Positions 37,153-50,300 of a stretch of 64,000 bases of DNA are shown here, in pieces. The stretch covers positions 2,113,001 through 2,177,000 of the forward strand of contig NC_092575.1 of NCBI RefSeq assembly GCF_037975245.1. The letters are read 5' to 3'. Source of the stretch: Apostichopus japonicus. Its lineage: Eukaryota; Echinodermata; Holothuroidea; Aspidochirotida; Stichopodidae. Numbering within the stretch: the first letter of the stretch is position 1; every line of letters begins with the position of its first letter. Made by a program: the position numbers and the translations under genes. The notes beneath the pieces were generated by a model. It saw only the letters and a list, made by a program, of their open reading frames with translations. It searched no databases and was not told the DNA's origin.

Positions 37153-38720
37153 TAATTACCTTTCACTGAAATGAACTAATTAGAAACGACTTAACCTTTG
37201 GCACAAAAATAAACTGAAACTGATAAATAATTCTAAGGCTACATGACAGTTGACTGTAACTACTTTTATTTTCAGTGCTTTGTTAGAAACCAATCTTAAC
37301 CATTGCACATGAGTATGGCGAATGCGAAACTAACAAGAGATATTAAGTAAGAGAAGACAGCAATTTTCTTTTACGTTATCTGATACTGAAGCTGAGTTCA
37401 TTAATTAAAATAGCAAGCTGGAACTTAAAATCAAATAAGGAAGCATGCAACGATGGTTTTAAGCCAGGTATTATCAAACATGTTATTTATTTTATTTTAT
37501 TGCCAAACCCATGACACACGCCTGTAATATCTCTTTTAATACTGGCATATTTCCTAACAAACTCAAAGTCGCAAAAGTAGTACCTATCTTCAAGAAAGGT
37601 GACATGAGTTCTTATCAAAATAATCGCCCTATATCACTGTTATCGTGTTTTTCAAAACTGATTGAACGGTTAATGTTCAATCATATTTTCGGTTTTATGT
37701 GCAAGTTCAACATTCTTTGTAACCAACAGTATGTTTTCCGCCCTGGTCATTCTACTGAACTTGCTCTGGCAGATGCTATTGACAGACTTTACATTAATCT
37801 CGATAATGACAACACTTGCATCGGCGTCTTCCTCGACCTGTCCAAAGCATTCGACACAATTAACCACTCCATTTTATTATCCAAATTATCTTTCTACGGA
37901 ATCAGAGGAACTACCCTAAATTGGCTAGACAGTTATGTCACAAATAGGTTACAATACACTACATACAAGAATTCAAATTCTGGACTAGGTGAAATCGCCT
38001 GTGGTGTGCCTCAGGGCTCTGTATTAGTTCCTTTGTTGTTTATTATATACGTTAATTATATCTGCCATGTCTCCAACATCGCTCATACAGTTTTATTTAC
38101 AAATGACACCAATCTTTTCTTTCACTCGAAGAACGTAAATTCACTCCAAAGTACTCTCTCTTATAAACTGGATAAGTTCTGTGATTGGTTCGCAGCAAAC
38201 AAATTAAGTATTATTATTGATAAGACTTAGTACACTGTTTTTAGTAGTAGTAGAGCAGTTCGTTGGGATAAGGATATTACGATGAACGGTAAAATAACTA
38301 AATGTGTAACTGAAACTAAGTTTCTTGGTATTAATATTGATAGCAAACTTTCTTGGAATAGCCATATTTCGTCAGTATGTAACATTGTAGCTAAAAATAC
38401 TGGTATATTATCTAAACTGAAAATTTTCCCACACAACATGTACTTAGAATGCTATATCAAACATTAGTTCTGCCTCACCTATCCTACTGTACAACTATTT
38501 GGTCTGGTACATACAATGTTAACATTGACCGCATAAATATTCTCCAAAAGAGGGCTATACGTCACATTGCTAATGCCCCACCACTTGAACATACTAGTGG
38601 AATATTCAAGTCCCTAAATTTATTAAAACTTGGTGATATTATAACAGTCAAGGTTGCTACCTTTGCTTACAAAGCATGGAATGGATTACATGCCAGTCGC
38701 TTTTAATGACTTTATATGTA

Positions 38721-38962
38721 TGTGTAAAAGCAAGTTGGCCTGACGTTTCGATCCTAGCAGGATCTTCTTCAGAGGCTGAATGACAAGTAACAGTAACAGA
38801 AGGGACAGAAACACGCACAGAATAGCGGGATGAGTAAATGACAAAAATGAATAAAACACAAGAACACAAATACAATTACAAATACAGAGTAGATAAGGAG
38901 GATCACCCAATCACCCAATAGCTTATAGTTGGCTTTTACTTTGTAATCTCTTCGCATATAGA
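38721..38962 (-). mobile_element. Penelope-like fragment nested in the LINE, unit 2
   Basis: Same insertion, same flanking duplication (38708-38720 and 38963-38975). A partial second copy of the stretch from about 38812 is repeated at about 39378. Confidence 0.65.
38737..38776 (-). ncRNA. Hammerhead-ribozyme-like motif, unit 2
   Basis: Identical core, stems and cleavage triplet to the unit 1 motif. Confidence 0.5.
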
Positions 38963-39850
38963 GACTTTATATGTAGTAACAGAGTCTTACATAACCATAG
39001 TAACATAGGGAAATTCGGTCTTCGTAACAGAGCAATACAAATTTGAAATGATCTATCAAAAAATTTGAAGTCTATAACTTCAAAATTACTGTATATTTAA
39101 TCCTTACCTATACTGTATTACATATATTTGTATATGTATTTTTTCTCCCAGGGAGTCACCTACCTTTTTAAGTCTATTTAAGACCTTATATGAGACTTCC
39201 TTTCCCATTGTGCACAATTGGCGATAAAAATATGTATATATATACAACAACAAAACACTCAATAGTTCATAGCTGGCTTTTACTTTTGTTATCTCTTCGC
39301 AAATAGAGAAAGCCTAAGTGTGTGACGTTGCTTTTATGCACTGTTTGGCTATAAACACGGAAGTACTTTCAACAGACCACGCACAGAATAGCGGGATGAG
39401 TAAATGACAAAAATGAATAAAACAGAAGAACACAAATACAAGTACAAATACAGAGTAGATAAGGAGGATCACCCAATCACCCAATAGGTTATATTTGGCT
39501 TTTACTTTGTAGTCTCTTCACATATAGAGACTTTATATGTAGTAACAGAGTCTTACATAACCATCACACAAGACAATCCTACAGCGCTCATTGCAATTTT
39601 TACCATAGTAACATAGGGAAATTCGGTCTTCGTAACAGAGCAATACAAATTCTGAATTTGGAATGATCTATCAAAACATTTGAAGTCTATAACTTCAAAA
39701 TTACTGTATATTTATTTAATCCTTACCTATACTGTATTTCATATATTTGTATATATATATATATATTTTTTCTCCTAGGGAGTCTCCTACCTTCTTAAAT
39801 CTTTTTAAGACTTTATATGAGACTTCCTTTCACATTGTGCACAATTGGCG
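38812..39850. repeat. Local 565-bp tandem duplication of the LINE tail in unit 2
   Basis: ACGCACAGAATAGCGGGATG begins at about 38813 and again at about 39378, each followed by the same tail (GACTTTATATGTAGTAAC, then TTCGGTCTTCG). Not present in unit 3. Confidence 0.8.

Positions 39851-39854
<4 letters not shown>

Positions 39855-39903
<49 letters not shown>
39855..39903. repeat. (AT)n microsatellite
   Basis: Pure TA dinucleotides in the duplicated LINE tail of unit 2. Confidence 0.95.
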
Positions 39904-39909
<6 letters not shown>

Positions 39910-40012
39910 AAAAATAATAATAACTCAATAGTTTTTAGCTGGCGTTTACTTTGTCTTCTCTTCGCATATAGAGAAATGAAGTTGCTTTTATGCACTGTTT
40001 GACTGTAACGCG

Positions 40013-40400
40013 CTTGAATGAGCTAGGTAACACCTGGAAGGAGGAATTATCTCATGTGTTATATCTAAACCAGAATTTCATAAGGAAACAGAATATCTTG
40101 GATAAAAAGCCCAAATCCTGAACGCAGCCCCCGAAAAGGGGGGTTCTTTCTGGGGGGGTCCATTTTTTAAGGAAAATATACCAGAGGTTACATTTCCACA
40201 CAAATAGGATAAAATTTGGTTTTTGTAATATATGTCATAAGGAATAAGAATGTCTTGGGTTAAAAGCCCAAATCCCGAACACACCCTGTGAAGGTTTTTT
40301 TCGGGGGGGGGGGGGGGTAGGGGGGTACATTTTTGAAGGGAAAAATACCATAAGTTACATTTACACTCAAATATGATAAAACAAACTCTTATTAACCTCA
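40013..40400. repeat. Half-MITE plus two tandem copies of a 170-bp G-rich unit, unit 2
   Basis: Counterpart of 24610-24990, with longer G-runs (near 40303). Confidence 0.7.
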
Positions 40401-41957
40401 AAAGGGAAACCCAGTTAGTTAATTAAGCCTTATATATTGACTGTGATAACACTGTGGTGGTGGGGGAGTTTTAGAGGGTCTCTAAGGACCCCCTATTTAA
40501 CCCTAACTGCACTGGGAGGAGCATTATGACAGTTTTTGCCACGGATTTGAACCGTTTGAGATATGAACTAAATTCTATCATGACTTTTTCCCACGTCTTG
40601 CGCACATTTTGACACCACTTTGTCCATATAGGACCCCTGCAGGGTGAGTTATGTACCAATGTGTGATGACGTCACAGAAATGTTTTCAATTTTTACATTG
40701 ACTGTGTACAAAACGTTAGTTTAAATAGGATACAAATACTCTAACTTGGGACAAATTTAAAAGTCTGTTTGCTTTGAAGTACACACCAATTATGATTACT
40801 TAATCTTCTGAATCGCTTTATCATCACTGTCGCCTAGAAAGTCTTCACAATTATTATCTAGAAACAGTTCTTGCACATCGTCAGGTATTAACCTTCTCGG
40901 GCCATCTCAGCTCTAGTGATTCTGTCCATCCATTGTACGTCAACAATGTTTTCCAGCTTCCATAACAACTGAGCGCCATTCTCTAGCAATGAAGTTTGAT
41001 CTAAGAATGTGTAGCTTAAGAATCTGCTGGCATGGTGGTAGCAATGACATATCAATGATCTTGTTCTGCTTTGTAAATTTGCGATCAAGGATTGTATATC
41101 TGGCTGTCAGTGTCCACTTTGACCTGATGGGATTCCGGGGTTCGCATAATCTTTACTTACTGTTTAGTTTTAGTCTTTACTTATAAGGCACAAGAAAATG
41201 GTCATGTTTAAAACATACCACTGCAGACGGGGAAACCGATCAACAGTAAAGATGTATAAGGAAGCAAAACATATCCCACTCAATTCAAGAGAAATGGAGA
41301 AGACCGAATTGAGAGACCAAAGGAAGATTTCTAGATTTGACTTAGTTCCCTTTTTGTTTACCCGTTATCGCGATCGAAACCACAGCTGCTCGTAGCTAAT
41401 TTGACTATACCTTTCTTCTTAAACAAATGCGGAATCAAATTAAAGGGGAAGATATTTTTGAAACTTATAGAACCATTTGATTGAAATACGAATTTTTATT
41501 TCCGGATTGAGAAAGACAATTGGTTGTTAATGGAGCTATAAACAGACTGTTTATAGCTCCATGTGCTGTTCGACACATAGATGTATGTGGACATTTGGTT
41601 ATGAAAGGTTTCCAGACTTTGACCTATGTTGAACTCAAATGACATTTGACCTCCTATTTAGACAGAGGTCTTGTAGAAATATACCCCCTTTCGTACTGAG
41701 AAAGTGACTGTCCTTTTGTGAGAAGCAAAGAAATATCATGTAAAAATCCCTGTTGTTAAAAATCATTCAACTGAAGACCCTGTTCTAAAAACACATTCAA
41801 ATAATGCGTCTTCGTATAGTGTATAAGGAGTACTTACAAAATACATTTAAACAGTTGAAAGTTAAAAGGCCATGAAAGAGCATAAGCAAAACTTGAAAGA
41901 TAATAATTGCAAAATGTGGTATTGCAAAGTAGAAATTAAAGTTATATATATAGCTTA

Positions 41958-44327
41958 TTAAGTTTCATCATCGCTGGAAGGATGGGTGAGGGGAAACCCC
42001 TTCTCCGTCATCCACTTGTATGGATTCAGCTCAGTTAACTGAAGTTCTGAGAATTAAAAGAAGATGACAAAAGATACATGATTACATTTGGTTCGGTTGT
42101 CTATCCAGTTGTGTATGATGCCAGTTAACAGTGATTCTAACGATTCTAACAACCCCCCCCCCCCCCCTTTATTTTTTCTTATTATAACTGGGAGATATAA
42201 ACCGAGAACGCATTGATGTTATTGAAACAACAAGTTTCAATTACCTAGTAAACTTTTGCACTTACCCTCAATCAATAATTGTTTATCCATATAATGTGTT
42301 TAACTTTTAAGAATCTTACTTACTATTTATACACATATATTTAAAATTGTTTTGGTGGTTGTAGTGAGGGCAAGTGGTGGTGTGACTGAAGGCATCTTCT
42401 CTAAACCAACTTACCTAGTTTGATGCATTCAAGCTCTTGTTTCAGGAACAAATGGAGGTGAGCGTCTTCTCTAACTTCAAGATGATGATCACTGCATTGG
42501 ATCGGTGGTGAAGGAGGACCTCCTAAAAGAGACACATGGTGAAATATTTTCAAATGCTTTTGTTTTCTCGAATTAGATGAGATTGCTTTAAGCTAGCTAA
42601 AGCCGGTTACTATTCAATAATAATCAAGTATGTTCTTTTGAACAAAACTTTCCATTTCCCTGCGCATCACCATCAACTGTACTTTTGTACCAACCATACG
42701 ATTGTATTTAACATCACTATGTAAGTAGTGATCCTTATACTGATGCGGATATTACCTGTCCTACGTTGTCAGGGACCATGGTCATATCTGGTAGTGTGTT
42801 CATGATAACATATTCTAAATATATATGAAATATCATTTGCTATAGGAAATGGTGTTGCCTCGACATTTATGATTACAAGCATGCACCTTGATCCCAGAAA
42901 GTGACCAATACGCAAACTTACGAATGGGTTTGACAAAATAGCCTTTAACGTACGACAATGTGAGAATACCATTCTCATTAATTTAGTAGCTCAGGATAAT
43001 CCGTGCAACAACTCTTTTGCTATAAGTTGATGAGAATAAAATACAGTATGCTTTAACTTTTGGAAATTTGCCATTGAGTAAAACAAATATATATATGTTA
43101 GTAGTGTCGGTCACATATATTGGTGAAAGTATAATTAAGGAAATGACATATTTCGAAGTATAAAGATGAAGGGCTAAAAAGGTATACAGTTACATGATTG
43201 TCAATATGATTTTCAATTAGAGAGATGATTGGCTGATTGCATAAAATATTGGCTACACAGAAGAGTAACATTGACCTACTTAGTAAATAAAGACTACAAT
43301 TTTCATGCACAGGGAACTTAACATATTAATTACATCAGCGTGACGATTTACTTCCTCTGCATTCGAGTATGCATCACAATACTTCATGAAATGTGTGTTG
43401 TTCAGCAGAAGTTGGCTATGAGTGTAAGTAGATCCATGTGGATCATGTTACACAAGTAACTCAAGTAACTAACCACAGACATGCGGGCACTTTTATGGCA
43501 AGCCGTACTGCAATAATTTGATAAGCTGTGGTTCGCGATAAACTTAGTTTATCGAACGAAAAGCAGAGTTAACGGCGAACTCGGGTTATCGAATTATTGC
43601 ACACGTGGCGTGCCATGTCCTATTTGATAAACTCGGTTTATCAAGCGATAAACTGAGTTTATCGATAAACTGAGTTAATCGATCGAAATACAGAGTTAAC
43701 GGCGATAAACTCGGTGTATCGAATTATTGCACATGTGGCGTGCCATACACTTTGACAACAGAACGACATCTTGTTCCTATCTAATTTGTGTTCAGTCATT
43801 ATTTCATTTCCGCTACATTGCAATAGCCTTTGCACCTCTTTCATCAAACTGAGTTTAGTGCAAATCTCAATGAAATTTAGCCTGATGTAGAATTCTGCAA
43901 AAGTTAGAACCCACCACATTAAAAGAAATAAGTTCTTTCTCTACTTGTTAATAATCAGGTCAATATTAGCTGCACATAATATCAGCTATAACGTGCTAAT
44001 TTACTTAACACAGTCTGCATTTTGTTACAACAAACATGATATATACTGTATACTGATAATTTAATTTTGTTTATCTTTTCAAGGTGCTCATCTCGGTAGA
44101 ATTAAAACCAGAAAAAAAAGATAATGTCCAGATACTATTGGAAAACTCTTAATACTGATGTATCAAAGCCTGTCCAATGTTGCAATGTGTACCAGGAGAC
44201 AAACATTACATTATCTCGACCCAGAACAAATCTAAATAGCATTCCAGTAACTGGATTGTGGCAATAGGTACATGTACCCATATCTGATGTTGAAGGAAAC
44301 AGGTATACACTGGGTGATTGGGTGTGT

Positions 44328-44387
<60 letters not shown>

Positions 44388-47300
44388 ATATATATATATA
44401 GGCTATATATATATAGGCTATATATATAGGCTATATATATAGGCTATATATATAGGCTATATTTATAGGCTATATATATATATATATAGGCTATATATAT
44501 AGGCTATATATATATATATATATATATAGGCTATATATATAGGCTATATATATAGGCTATATATATAGGCTATATATATAGGTTCGAAACCGGTAAGGAA
44601 GGTCGTAATCCCACTGTAGGCGTTTGGAACCTGTATCGAACAATACTAGTTCTGTATTTTGGTGACATATTTTGCCTTACTCTAGAGATCAAACATGATG
44701 CTAACCAACTCGAAAATCATTTGTGATTCCTACTATACAGCCGGATCTCGAAACGGATTTTGTTAATGAAATGGCGGTTTAAGAGCTATAGATATCGAGA
44801 GATTTATCCACACTCGGAAATGTACGTGGGTAAAGCGATACTGTATAGTGAACACTTTGGCCCGTGGAAATCATTTGTTGATATTCATTTGTCATCGTTT
44901 GCGGAAAAACCTTATATTCCATTGTTATTTTTAAACTCAAGTCACTTCTTATTTATTTTTTCACTTTTTATTGGGATGTAATAAATGCAATTTAAACAGG
45001 CTGGAGGCAAACTAATTGTGCCATTTGAAGTGATTGATTTAAATGACAAAGATAACCTGCTGTTCAGAGCTATAAATGTCTCTTCTATGTCCTAATTTTG
45101 CTACTCTATCTTCTTGAAAAGATTTGCTTGCCGACCCACGGCGCTAACGAGACGGATTTTTGTTCGAAAATATTAAGGACGGAGAATGGCCCCAAAAATA
45201 TTCTCACTGTGTTTCACAACTTCTCTTAAACCCAAACTGAAGTACTTTTCATATAGATTACTTCACAGAATTTTACCAAAACAACAACTTGCTCTTTTAA
45301 ATAAAGTGAAGGGCAGATTCGCCTCACCGTATGTTGTGTAGTATTGAAGTGGAGACGCTAGTGCATTTATTCTTGGGCTGTAGTTTTACTGCGGAATTTA
45401 TTCTGAACGCAGAATGTAGATTCCTCTGCAAACAATTTTGATTCTCTAAGAGAATATCAGTGTGAGATAGCAAATTGGTATGCAAAATTGGCAAAAGTGC
45501 AGGATTGTAAAGATGTATCGTACTTGATTACACATTGAAACATACAGTACTATTTGCCAGTGGCGTAGGAAGGTATACTTTTGAGTGGGGGGCTGAAGAC
45601 TGATGGCTGGCCTGGGGGAGGGGTCTAAGGGGAGGGGGTGTCCCCCTCCCCTTTGGAATTTTTTTTGCATTTCCAGGTGGCCTCAGATGCAATTTGGTGC
45701 AATATAGCACACTTCAACCCACCACTCCATTTTGTATATAATTTTGCATTTTCACCTGCATGGCCTTAGATGCAATTTGGTGCTCCAAATGAGATTTTTT
45801 TCTCATTCGGAAATGAAAAAGGGGTTTTCTGACTTGCGAAGCGGGGGGGGGGGGCGGAATGATACTTCCGCCCCTCCATATTTTTCACTGGGGGGCTGGC
45901 GCCCCCAGCCCCCCGGTTCCTACGCCCTTGCTATTTGCAGTAGCATAGATAGGGCCAAGATTCATAAATCTTCAAATAGCTACAAACAAAAAATTAACAC
46001 AAATATTTGTATTCACTATCCTATAAGATCCTCTTACTCTGTATTTCACTGCTTACAGTAACCAATGTGTATCTCTTGTCATTGTTCCCCATGTCGTACT
46101 TTACATGACCGAATTGTTTGCAATATATTATCCAAATTCTGTGATGTGCACTTTGTGGTGAATTGCACTAGCTGGTGATATTGAAGTTGAATTTTTGTTT
46201 ACCAACAGTCTGGTATGTGAAAGGCTTGTCCACAGTCCAGAGAGAGGTTGGAGGATGTTGCAACGGAGCTTCTTCGAAGAAAGCCAGAAGCCTTGAGTGA
46301 TTTCACTCCACCACAAACGACAAGAGAAAACCAGCCTACAGAGATTCCACCGTGGTGCAAGTGTACCAAATGTAGTCAAATGCCAACTATCATTGAAAAC
46401 AGGTGTTGTTGTAGGAGGATTGCTGCTTGCATTATAGAATCTCAAGCATTCAGAGATATTTGCTTGAATGCAAATGTTCTATCTGTCAACATGCTAGTGC
46501 GCGAGGATGAACTGGCCAACGAAGAAAACAGATCAAATGACAGCTACCGTCACTATGCATATGGGAACTATATTTACTGGAAGTTTGGACGTCTTGGCCG
46601 TGGCAACAGACTGGTCATCCCTGCTTGTTGTGTTATTAAAATAAGTCAGAGATTCCCATCAGCAGATGGGCAGTTCAAGGGTTTTATTGCAGGAGAGAAC
46701 CTCTAAGTTTAGACAAATGGATTGTTGCCAGGCTCCAAATTAATTCATTTTGATAGTACACAGGAACTTTACTTGTTGATTTAACTAAGAGACATATGCA
46801 GTTGAACCCCTAAAATAAAGCCCTTATCATTACCATCATTATATCATCATAAAAAAGCTCAAATCCACTTTAATGTAACACTATTCTGAATGGGTATGCC
46901 TTGATATGCATAACATGTGGCTCATATTCCAGTGTCAGTTTCATTTTCTTATGGTAATTTAAGATCATATATATGAGGGCATCTACTTACGGTACTTGAT
47001 TAATCGGGAACCGCATGCAGTTGTTGCCGTTAATACTTCTGCTAATAAAATAGACAACGTCTTTTTCTATGATTTTTTCAACCTCATTGACCCCACGATG
47101 CCATAACGACATACATAACTAGCTTATCTATTCAAAGCTTACTTCAAAATGTGGAATGAAAGTCTAAAAGTTTACAACTTTGAACGTTATTTTTCTCGAA
47201 GATATTTCCGTTAGGATCGCATAAACCCCGCCCATAGTATGAATATTTAAATTCTATGAACGTCATTGAATAATGAGGTAAATAATTGTCACTTTGCCGC

Positions 47301-50300
47301 GTCGTAAGCAACCCAGTACACCCAGGTGCGTATCCAGGGGGGGCGTTGGGGGCGCGCGCCCCCCGGGTAAGAAAAAGAGGAGAGAAAAAAAGAAGAAAAA
47401 AGGAAAAAAGAGGGGAAAAAGAGGAGGAGGAGAGGAAGGAAGGGAAAAGAAAAAGAAGAAAGAGAGAAGAAGGAGAAAAGGAGGGAGTAAAAGAAAAACG
47501 CGAAGACACCGGGAAGAGAAAGAGGAACAGTGACATCATTACAGCGCTGAAGGGTAGCCAGTGACGGATCAATGATTTCGTAAAAGTGTGCCTCACCCTA
47601 CCCCTTACACCGACAACTCCATTTTTGTTGACGTTTCCATTTTCCTCTCTCACTAATGATCTATATATATACTATATATGGTCTATCATAACGCGTGTGT
47701 ATAGATTGTGCTATGAAACCAACTGTGCAACTGATGCATTTTGGAATGGGGCGACCGCCCCCCCCCCCCCCATTCAGCATTTTTTTAAATGATATCGCTA
47801 AGTAATTTCAAAATAGAAAGTGCTTAGATGCAACTTACAAGGCCTGGGAAGTGTCCTTTCCAGCGATCTGGGAGACATTTTCGGCCAAAATTTGCTTGTA
47901 CGCTTCGCGCTAACAAATGGTCCTGGGTAGTGCCATTTCCAGCGATCTGGGAGGCATTTTCGGACAAAATTTTCTTGTACGCTTCGCGCCAACCTATGGT
48001 GGCGCTACGTTTAGATAATTTGCCTACAGGCTTCGCCCCTCCCTTGGCAAATTCCTCGCTACGCGCCTGTTCGAATTTGTAACGCAAATAGCAGATATGA
48101 CATCATATCAGTGAGCATGAAAATGGCGTTCCAGGATGAAAATTCTCAAAACTGTCCGACTTGCCTGAAAAAATAACCAAAATTTTTCGCTCGCGAAGCG
48201 CGCGTTCAACGTGTCAATGTCGAGATCATATAAGCAAGCATCGGTTATTACATCGCATGCCATCATGTATACCGTACGGTCCGTTAAAATTGAGCAGTAT
48301 ACCGCGGGATGCTAATGTAAACAACGACATGTCTCATGCAGATGTATAAAAAGCATGGAGGTCCAATTATGTCAAAAGTTTCTTTTACATTAGTAATGGC
48401 GAATTAGGGGCTGCACCCCCGCCGCGCAGTGGCGGAGCGTCCATACGGTCAGGGGGCGGATGCGTCCCCTGACGGACTCAAATGGACTGCTGGCGCCTTT
48501 TTCAGCTCTTTACCACATTTTACTTATTCTAGATTATTGACTTTTTTATTGCGCTCTCATCTACTTATTGACATTTGTCACATTTTGTTGGTGTAATTTG
48601 GCGATGACACCCTATTCTTCGTTTATCTACAAATTAGCCAGGCCCTGAAAGGGTCATTTCCGGCGATCTAGGGAGTATCTTTTCTCAAAATTTGTCTGTG
48701 CGCTACGCGCCAACCAGTGGTGGCGCTCCGCTTAGATAGTGTCGAAAGCGCCCCTACAGACCATTCTCGCCCCTCCTGACCAATACCCCTAGCTCCGCCA
48801 CTGCCGCCGCGCCTCCTACGCCTATGTGTGTAGTGTTCGGTTTCGGAAATATCTGCTATTTTTTCATTTCCTTCAACCAAGTTTTATAATAGCCGTTATA
48901 AGAGGTTTAATATTTGTACACCAATAAATTAACTGTGTCTAAATTTTGGAAAATTTCTGACCAACATTCTGCATCACACTTCCCTCTACTCGTGCAATTT
49001 TGACCGGTCTGTTGGGGTTGAAGGTAGTTTTTCTATATTGGTTGTCCATAGATGAAATTTTGTACAACATTATGGGTATGTTTTGAAGTGAGTTTATTCA
49101 CGAGAAATGTGAATTTTCAAATTCTGAACAAATTTGGGGCTTAAAACCTTGAAAAGTGGGGCTGACGGGTATTGTGGGCCGCGACGTAGAATCACCTACA
49201 AAAGCAAAGACCCACAGGACATGCGATCAGGTCGAACATGACGTGTGCCGGGTTGACATCTTCAAAAAGGTTATGGATGGAAAAAAAAAACTATTAGGAA
49301 ATACTTGGTTCTCAGGCCAAAAGTGTACATCTGGTTGGTCATTTCAAGCCCGAGAAGTGCCGTTTCCGGTGATCTGGGGGGGTATCAAAACCAGAAATTT
49401 TCTTGTACGCTGCTCGCCAACCGATGGTGGCGCTCCGCTTAGATAGTAATTCGCGCCCCCCGGGTTAGAAAATCCTGGATAAGCGCCTGTACACCGGTAT
49501 GTACTACAACACCATATGATTTATGTGTGTACATTGTGTATGGCTGTGATACGGGCGGAACTTTTTCGGATTGCTGTGAAATAATCTATTTTAAGCAACG
49601 GCTCATAAATAAACATGTTAGCTTTTCACTGATTGCTTGAATTCAAACAGTTCCAAGCAATGACACATCGGCGAAACGCTGGCAATCTATTACCATTTAG
49701 TACATAACTGATCCCCTATATTAAAGTGAATTCGTCCAACGCGTCTGAATAACTTTTCCCGCCTTTTTTACCTTTGGGTATATTGCACTGTATTTGAACT
49801 CTTACTATAGCAGAACTGTTGAGGCTGTTACAAATGATCATCCAGCATTTTTAAACTCTCAGTAATTAGCCAAGTGTGAAAGATAAAAACAATATGTGTC
49901 TGCGATTACAAACTTATAAAAGCTCCAAGCAAGATATGTTGTCCAATTGACATTTTAAGAATTTAGCACGTGAACTCTTATTTCCAAAGTCAATTCCAAT
50001 CAATGACACATCGGTGGAACGCTGGCAATCTTTAATAATTTGGTATCTAACTGGTCCCCTTTACTAAAGTGTATTCGTCCAACTTGTTTGAACAACTTTT
50101 CCCGCCATTACCAGATTTATCTGGCAAATTGTAAGTGCAAGAAGGGAAATTTACTTTTTAAAATGAAAAAATTAGGCTATTGTAGGCCTAAGCCATAAAA
50201 CTGATAAAGACTGGTCGGTAGTATTGGCTGTTAATTGGTTTAATGGGAAAGAGTTTTACCCGTGATAGAATTTCGTCGTGAAGTTGTTGTTTGCTGTATA

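Larger units (their letters stand above)
37310..39100 (+). mobile_element. Dead LINE (jockey-like reverse transcriptase), unit 2 copy
   Basis: Longest open part 37511-38230: RPISLLS, FRPGHST, FLDLSKAFDTINH, GVPQGSVL. The catalytic FADD box is mutated to FTND and GPLLF to VPLLF, so this copy cannot be active. It shares the premature TAG (38228-38230) and the later frame break with units 1 and 3, so all three derive from one already defective insertion. Confidence 0.92.
47323..49489. mobile_element. 2.2-kb DNA transposon remnant with 6-bp duplication
   Basis: Begins CAGGTGCGTATCCAGG and ends CCTGGATAAGCGCCTG (14 of 16 positions complementary), flanked by TACACC at 47317-47322 and 49490-49495. 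Unit 1 has the empty site (CCCAGTACAGCGGTATG, 28850). No transposase frame was recognised. Contains a homopurine tract and a nested family A MITE. Confidence 0.82.

Noticed and set aside
47144-47653. 169-codon minus-strand frame rich in Ser/Phe/Pro and plus-strand Lys/Glu-rich frames
   Set aside because: They come from the homopurine tract of the 2.2-kb transposon; low complexity, no motif.
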